From contig JADGJP010000024.1 in NCBI GenBank assembly GCA_027603065.1, forward strand, positions 1-64,000: a DNA stretch of 64,000 bases, read 5' to 3'. The translations under genes and the position numbers were made by a program. Below are positions 57,863 through 64,000 of the stretch, in pieces (positions within the stretch are counted from its first letter, which is position 1; each line of letters starts with the position of its first letter). A model generated the notes under the pieces. That model was given only the letters and a program-made list of their open reading frames with translations. It was not told the origin of the DNA and did not search any database. The DNA is from Geranomyces variabilis (lineage: Eukaryota > Chytridiomycota > Chytridiomycetes > Spizellomycetales > Powellomycetaceae).

Positions 57863-58336
57863 GCGACAAGTTCCCCAGAAAGTGGGAGAACACATACCTC
57901 TGAATAGACAACGAGCTATGCGCACAACCGAGCAGATGCACATTTTCAGGCGCTCAAAGTCCACACCTCGAAATCCATGTCCACAAGCGCTTGAAGATGA
58001 TTATAGGATGGGTTCACATTTGCAGTGAGCTTTTCGTTCTAAAAGACTATACCCAACGCCAACAAAATTGACCGAGTAGAATGCCGGTGGGACCACAATC
58101 AAATGAATAGATTCATCGCTATAGTGGTCACTACGCATTCCAATGTTTCTAGTGTTTTCTAATGTAAAAAAGAAGCGTTCAACGCAGATATAAAGTGTCT
58201 GTTTCTCAGCGGCGCTTGACAGTGAAAGAGCTGACAGTTTGTGTGGCGCGGGCAATCCAAGGCTTAGATTGCTTCCAGAAAAATTTCGGGCCATTTTCCA
58301 TATCATGAGCAGAGGACGCATTTGGCGACGCTCCGC
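57863..58336. other. Gap that may hold 3' exons of the next minus-strand gene
   Basis: A minus-strand stretch near 58170-58250 reads LSLSSAAEKQTLYICVE, weakly similar to the SLTASEKQKFMFVNG end of the paralogue at 59200-59993. It may be its last exon, but splice sites linking it are not clear. Confidence 0.3.
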
Positions 58337-58828
58337 TTACATCGGCAGGGTACTCGCGAGACAGGCTGTCGACATCGGTTTTTTTTTTTTAGCCAGCGCC
58401 AGATTGACTTGTTGGCGCTCAGTAAGCGCAACTTGCTGTGAGTGCAATAAAAAAGGAAAGCGTATGATGAGGCCAAATGACGAGCGGAGTGGATTAGTGT
58501 GGTGTTTGCCCACCTGGTTGGTCATTTCTGTATCAGCCGCGCGCATGAGCTTTCTTCCCAAGGTTTCAATAGTCAAGCGCCTGCGCGGTGACTCGCTGGT
58601 GGACTGTGGCCGCTTCTTAATTTCCGTTTCCCGCTTTAGGAGGGTGCTGTCTGGTTGGGAAGTGTTGTGCGCGGTGGAGGCAACACCGAGCGTGGGAAAG
58701 TGGGCAGCTGCGGCATGGAAACGCTCGCGCTCGTAGCGGTCAAATCTGTGCAGCAGGGTTGTGAAGCCGTGGAATGGCTTGTTGGTTGGATGCTGGCAGA
58801 CGGGCAGCTGAAAGTCGTGGCCCGGCAT
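58337..58828 (-). CDS. Unknown protein, divergent paralogue 1 (PGHDF family)
   Basis: Exon 1 (58828-58514) starts MPGHDFQLPVCQHPTNKPF and contains FTTLLHRFDRYERERF and LTIETLGRKLMRAADTEM. Exon 2 begins at 58435 with QVALTERQQVNLALAKKK. The paralogue at 59200-59993 has the same order: MPGHDFHLPPCSYPTAKPY, FTTLLHRFGRYERERM, MSMDSLGKQIMNAAAAEM, then RVALTPKQELKMELAK, with the intron at the identical place. After a run of 12 A in exon 2 the annotated frame stops early at 58337, while the neighbouring frame continues with TDVDSLSREYPADV, which matches the paralogue. The 3' end is therefore uncertain. No known family recognised. Confidence 0.6.
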   Translation of the reverse strand: MPGHDFQLPVCQHPTNKPFHGFTTLLHRFDRYERERFHAAAAHFPTLGVASTAHNTSQPDSTLLKRETEIKKRPQSTSESPRRRLTIETLGRKLMRAADTEMTNQVGKHHTNPLRSSFGLIIRFPFLLHSQQVALTERQQVNLALAKKKKPMSTACLASTLPM

Positions 58829-59072
58829 GCTGGACAGACGGGCAGAGAAAATAGAGGCCCTATACTTAGTCGGCAGGCGAGAAACGCAGCGTTCGGATTG
58901 GGAGGGGGCAGTCACGTGGATGACGCATGAGCGCACACCTGTTTAATTAAGCCTAATTGGGTTGAAATTACTTTTAATTTCTCTGTTGGGCGCCAAACAC
59001 AGCGTCACACACGGCGCAGACATGTCGCCCAAACGAGTCAAAGGAGTTGCAAGGACCCCTGTCCGTTGCCTC

Positions 59073-59107
<35 letters not shown>

Positions 59108-59199
59108 ACTCCAGGCTTCCTGTCATCCCCCCGCATCCTCCACAACTAGGAGCAACACCAGAGGAATCACTGTGGACTTCTCACGACTCGCTTGCCACA
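58829..59199. promoter_or_regulatory. Bidirectional promoter of the divergent paralogue pair
   Basis: The 371 nt between the two start codons must drive both genes. It holds a (GCT)11 run close to the plus-strand start. No TATA box is obvious. Confidence 0.5.
59075..59107 (+). repeat. (GCT)11 microsatellite
   Basis: Eleven uninterrupted GCT repeats lie about 95 nt upstream of the ATG at 59200, probably in the 5' UTR. Confidence 0.9.
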
Positions 59200-59993
59200 A
59201 TGCCAGGGCATGACTTCCACCTGCCGCCCTGCTCATACCCTACCGCAAAGCCATACAGCAGCTTCACGACCCTCTTGCACCGCTTTGGCCGCTACGAGCG
59301 CGAACGAATGAAAGCCCTTCTCGAGGCCGCCGCGCACGCGAATGCCACAGTCGGGCCATCAGGCCGATGTGTCGACGACAAAGACGATTGCGAGAGTCTG
59401 GTGGGCGGCGGCGGGAAGGTCAGGCGCATGGCCAGCGGTGGGTTGGCCGGCGCGCGCGAAATGAGCATGGACTCGCTAGGCAAACAGATAATGAATGCCG
59501 CGGCCGCCGAGATGAACAATCAGGTATGACAAGGAGAGTTTTCTTCATTAGCAGCACTAATGCATCATTCGATGCTCACGTTTGTCCCTTTTTTTTCTTT
59601 TCTAGCGCGTAGCTTTGACGCCAAAGCAGGAACTAAAGATGGAGCTTGCCAAAATCAAAACGGCCGTGGACCAGTTGTCACGAGATAACAACTGCGCAGT
59701 CTCAACTAAACAGGTATGCGCATTTTCGTTTGATCTTATCTGTCTTCATGGAAAGTCCTTTGTTTTTAACTTGGCGCGCGCAGAATGTCTATCCCAACAC
59801 CAACACCCCGCCACAACAACAACAACAACCATCTGCAAAACCATCCTCCGGCGGCGGTGGTATCGCTGCGCACAGAGAAAAACCGCCCTTGGCGCCTCTA
59901 CACAACCCAAACAGTCTCACGGCATCCGAGAAGCAAAAGTTTATGTTTGTCAATGGGCTTATGTCTCGCCTGGATCAACGCAAAGGTGGTTGA
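59200..59993 (+). CDS. Unknown protein, divergent paralogue 2 (PGHDF family)
   Basis: Three exons (59200-59523, 59606-59713 and 59784-59993) give 213 residues. A conserved N-terminal motif (MPGHDFHLPPCSYPTAKPY, FTTLLHRFGRYERER) is followed by a Gly-rich stretch, an amphipathic segment with SLGKQIMNAAAAEMNNQ, a coiled-coil-like ELKMELAKIKTAVDQLSRD, a short poly-Gln and the C-terminal SEKQKFMFVNGLMSRLDQ. There is no signal peptide or TM segment. The conserved stretches suggest a small adaptor or complex subunit, but I recognise no family and name no function. Confidence 0.7.
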
Positions 59994-60311
59994 AGGAACC
60001 AGCAGCTGCGTTTACCGCGTGCCGATCCGACCGATAGCGATATGACAGACGGAGCGTGGTCTTTTTTTTTCTTAAAAACTCGGCCACTCCGTCTGATTCT
60101 TTTTGGGCTCCCCTTTTCTTGCTAAATTATTTGTATCTTGGACCCTCCCCACGTTTGTCGTCTTAGTTAGTTCGTGAAAGAAGCCCGCCCACACTTAATA
60201 TGCTTCTGCTGCTTTTTTGTGTATTATTTCACGCGTCAAAAAATCATAGATGTGCCCACAGTCAAAGAGTTAAAAAAAGAAAAACTGATGAAAAAATTGG
60301 GCGCCGTTTCT
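59994..60311. other. Convergent 3' flanks
   Basis: Spacer between the 3' ends of the plus-strand unknown gene and the minus-strand RhoGEF gene, with several T-rich runs. No gene is seen. Confidence 0.5.
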
Positions 60312-63300
60312 CTACGCTTTACGGTATGCGAGCCTAAGCACGACCGAACCGGAGGGAACGTCGCGTAAACTGAGCGTAATCGGTTCGGTCTCCTTTTCGT
60401 TGTAGTATTCGAGGAAATCAAGTCCAATCTCGGCTTGACCGAGATAGTCTATTCGAACAGTCGCGGTAAGCGCACTCGGATGCTTTTTGTCTGGCTGCAA
60501 CTTTTTACGCGCTCAAAAACTCACCGTCTTGCGTATATCGGTCGTAGTTGTATACCGAGACCTTGAGAATCTCATCCAAGCTGCAGACGGAAAACACGAG
60601 GTTCTGATTCCATTGCGGAGTTCGCGAGTTAACGCAGCGCGTCTTGACCTGCTGCCGATTCAGCTGCACGCGCGCAAAGATTTCCAGTTTGTTATCTGAC
60701 AGGAAAAAAACAAAAAAAAAACCAAGATGGTTGGCTCGATTTGCTTCAAATCGCAAAAATGGCCCCGCAGCAAGAGAAACTCACTTCGACTCAAACCCGC
60801 AAGGTCTTTAGCCTGCGCTATCAAAACCTGCAGCGTTCCAATGGGTTGCGCGCCGGCAAATTTGATATCCTTAACCGCGCCTTCTCGTTTTGCCTTTTCT
60901 GCTTCATTGTACTGTGCGTACTGGTCATCAAGAAGATTTATCCACTTGCGTTTCGCGGCCACCGACGGCGCGCGAAGTGTAATCGTAACGGGACCATGCA
61001 CAATTTGGAAGCAGCATTCGTCGACCGGGTAAGGTTCGCGGCCTAGCTTATCCGAGTCCCGCACAATGATTTCGTTAAGCGGCATGGGCTGCAGGAGCAA
61101 AAATGCGTTAGACAAGCACAAGGGCAGCGAGAATTCTACTGTTCCTTTTTTTTCCACACTTTACCTTTCGATAAAGACCCCAAAGATGACCCTTGATATT
61201 GCGTTCCTGCTTCCCTTTCGGTTGCGCAAGCAAAAGCACGTCGTTGAACAAATATGCATGGAGCTTGCGTCCGCTTTTGTTCTTGGTAACATCGCCTTCA
61301 TGGATAAACACGCGAGGGCCTAGAACCCGCGTCGGAGCGGCAAGATCCAGCTTGTGCTCCTGAGAGATATCATTATTGTCAGCTAGCAGGTTCGCTCACA
61401 GCGCGAAAAGACCCGCTGCGGGAAGGAGTATCATACCTCATCGCTTGTCAAATCCAACACCTTCTGTATCTCCTGCAGCTTTTCGCGGCTCTCGCGCTCT
61501 CGAGCTGCCGAATTCACCAGCTGGGCTTCCTTCTCTGCCATGGCTAGCGCCCTTACAACTGCCGGATGGTCAGGGTGAGCTTTCGGCGTATAATGCAGGA
61601 TTTGCTTCAGCAACAGCGCGTAGCGTGTAATGCGCTGCATCGGTTGCAAAAGGAAAGATGACAAGTCCAGCGACCGGCAAAGAGGATTATGGCGTTGCTC
61701 TCGCTGTAATGAAATGGCTCAAAGTGAGAAAAACGGACGTAATGAAATGTGCGCCACGACTGCGCGGCGTGGTCATACCTTCAAGAATTCTCCGAGACGC
61801 GGGTTCTCGACTCGCAGCTTTTGCAACACCTTCAAGGCATTGCCAAAATTGCCGCAGTACGTTTGGTATACGGTGAGAGAATCGGCCTGCGGAATGTCCG
61901 GGACGAACATCAGACCAGCGAACGTAAAGATGTGAACACCGACAGCAATGCGCCGCGCATACTTACATGTCTGCAAAAGAGATCGCCAATACCGTCAATG
62001 ATATACCCCTGCTCCGCTTGCAACTGCTCAAAATCAGAGAGGATCACGGCATTGACCAGCTTGATGTCTTCGATGTTGCAGAAGATCGACGCAATCGCTG
62101 TGGACGGGATCATGGAAAGCATCGGGATATAAAATGCCTGTTGCTCGCATTAGCTATGAGCTGTAAGCCGGAGAGCACAAGGTCAATGGAAGGAGCGCTC
62201 ACATTGCATATAGACTCCAAATCTCGGACATATGATTGCTCGGTCGCGATAAGCTCGTAGATAGCCTCCTGCCGCTTTCTCTCATCCGGCGGGATACTCT
62301 GAATGCGATAGGGATCAACTTTTGTCGCCCACGCAGTGGAAGGCTGCGATGCTTGAGCTCCAAAGCTGCTGCTTTTGTGGGAACCATGCCCGTGGCCATC
62401 TCCAGAAAGATCCTCCAAACTCGTCCTTGTCGATGGCGCGTTTGAATGCGCCTCCGTTTCATGCAGATCGTCAGCTCCGATACCAAGAGACTGTATCGTG
62501 AATGACGTCGACTTGGGCAAAAGATAGGGCTTGGCTTTCATCGGGAGCGTCGGTGTGGCAGCGCCTGATGTCGGATCGTAGAACGAGCTTTGGGCTGAGG
62601 AAGAATTGCTGTCCGCATGCATTGCGCCCAGCCAAGCAGGAATAGCGCTTGGACGCCTCGAAGTAGGTGACGGTATAAGCGATCTGGGCTCCAACGAGGA
62701 CCTTTCTTCCACATAGCTTGCGGGGACCAGCCCCGTTTCGCCACGCTCATTCTCTACCCGCCACCAGTCCGCGTCCTCCTTTTCCAATACTTTCAGCCTG
62801 TCGCCTTCCAGGAGATTTATTTCGTCGGACTGCTGGCCGGTGTACCGATAAAGTGCGTCCGCATATGAGATGGCCCTCTCGGGTGACATCGAAGGCGTAG
62901 GAGCCCGCGCGACTGTGGATAAAAGTAGCAGTCAGCACGTCTTCTGGTGCACTTAAGCGCTTCTGTGCTGCGTCTTGCTTACCCGGATCGGGCGATTCCT
63001 CCTCAACCACATTCACATGACTTCTCGGAAACCATCCAGTCTTTCCGTCCCGCGTTCCGCGAAGCCATTCGCCTTGCTCCAACACAACGTCAACCAAATC
63101 CCCAATGACTATGTCCAAGTGCTCGGCATCGCCTCCACTGTTGTAATCGTAGATTGCACGGGCTTTATAGAGAGTGCCTTCCGGGTCAGCGGGCGTCACT
63201 ATGATTGGAGAAACTAAAAGAGAGTGGTCAGGTGCCAGAGTTTAACACGTCTTCATGCGTATTGCGATAAGAAACTCACCCTCGAGTGGTCCTCCCTGAC

Positions 63301-64000
63301 TTTCGACAGGTTCAGGAGAAATCTCGCCGGCAAACTCAAATTTGTCGGAGAACACATCGCTAAGAGTCTTCATCGCCCGAGAGGATGGTGTGCGCGGGTT
63401 GGAATGCAGACCAGACGACGTATTCGGTGTCGGAAGGTCAAAGCGCGACGACGGCAATGCCGACATCTGATCTTCGCGCTCGCGTGCCTCGTCCACCATA
63501 TCCCATTCGCTCTCAGGCCCGCTGCTGATGCTGGAGGCAGGCAGCGGAGAAACTGGAGCTGGCGTGTGACGTGACTCCGAATGTGACTGGCTGTCACTGC
63601 TCCCGCTGCCGCCAAATATGTGCGTCATACCGCCTTGCAAGTTCTTTATGCGATCAGAAACCTTGCCAACCGTTTGCGCGGGTCCTGTAGCCATCACCAG
63701 CGAGGACTTTCGTGCACCGACATCCACGGGCGACAGTTTTTTTCGCTGTGATCTTTCCTCCGTTCTAACTGAGGCTGCTTGTGAGGACCATGGTTTGGTG
63801 GGCTTGACTTCTCCGGGAGGGGGAGGAGGCGGAGGCGGTGGCGGTCCACCACCAACCGCGGGCAAAGAATGTGCCGCGGTCGCTGACGGTGCAGGCGGGT
63901 CAGGCAGCTGCATTGCTTTCTGAATCATAGGCGTCCCAGGCTGTGAAACGGGAGGAGTTCTAGCAGGAGCCGGAATCCCAGAAACCCTGCGAGGAACCGA
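60312..64000 (-). CDS. Intersectin-like SH3-SH3-RhoGEF-PH-C2 protein (5' end beyond window)
   Basis: Many exons, open at the right edge. From N- to C-terminus there is a Pro-rich region with a run of nine Pro and SxP motifs; SH3 domain 1 (KARAIYDYNSGGDAEHLDI, GEWLRGTRDGKTGWFPRSHV); SH3 domain 2 (ADALYRYTGQQSDEINLLEG, DWWRVENERGETGLVPASYV); a DH/RhoGEF domain (RKRQEAIYELIATEQSYVRD, MQRITRYALLLKQILHY); a PH domain (LHAYLFNDVLLLAQPKG, then APSVAAKRKWINLLDD); and a C2 domain (GTLQVLIAQAKDLAG, LKVSVYNYDRYTQD) ending at 60312. The order matches the C-terminal half of long intersectin, a Cdc42 GEF at endocytic sites. Whether EH domains precede it lies outside the window. Confidence 0.85.

Noticed and set aside
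1-64000. CRISPR arrays, rRNA, retroelement or virus-like genes
   Set aside because: No regularly spaced repeats, rRNA-like sequence, reverse transcriptase, capsid or integrase motifs were found.

Overview
The window looks like a gene-dense, intron-rich fungal chromosome segment. It holds about 23 protein-coding loci on both strands, with short GT-AG introns (mostly 45-120 nt), TATA-like boxes 60-210 nt upstream of several genes, and no rRNA, tRNA, CRISPR array or retroelement that I can support. Fungal markers are a Pbs2/Wis1-type MAP kinase kinase, a Vhc1-like cation-chloride cotransporter, thaumatin-like wall proteins and an NRPS-like adenylate-forming reductase. A rotatin-like centriole/basal-body protein points to a fungus that still builds flagella, so a zoosporic (chytrid-like) lineage is my best inference. 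I cannot name a species.

Layout. 1-4.7 kb: two tandem 7-TM paralogues on the minus strand (the first runs off the left edge), with an uncertain spliced plus-strand gene between them. 5-19.8 kb: fatty-acid hydroxylase, PH-domain protein, small membrane protein, BRI3-like protein, SLC35A nucleotide-sugar transporter, NmrA-type NAD(P)-binding protein, acyl-CoA synthetase, and a secreted two-module thaumatin-like protein. 20.9-26.3 kb: an 18-exon gene for a secreted protein of about 1386 residues with cysteine-rich modules, a thaumatin domain and an 880-residue C-terminal extension resembling large fungal killer-type proteins. This is the most interesting locus here. 27-34.3 kb: cohesin factor Pds5 and the Pbs2-like MAPKK, divergently arranged. 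35.9-44.6 kb: an unknown gene, the Vhc1-like transporter divergent from DPH4, and mitochondrial malate dehydrogenase. 44.8-57.4 kb: adenylate-forming reductase with two carrier domains, a zinc-finger-like protein, and the rotatin-like gene. 57.5-64 kb: a small unknown gene, a head-to-head pair of paralogous unknown genes, and an intersectin-like SH3-SH3-RhoGEF-PH-C2 protein cut by the right edge.

Most genes are unrelated housekeeping or signalling genes. Local links are the two tandem 7-TM genes, the neighbouring thaumatin genes (the large one is essentially the small one plus a new C-terminal half), and the divergent paralogue pair near 59 kb. Two short inverted-repeat elements with shared ends look like non-autonomous DNA transposons. 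Paired TGA(G/C)TCA sites recur in three intergenic regions. Exon coordinates were worked out by eye from reading frames and splice consensus, and may be off by a base or an exon.
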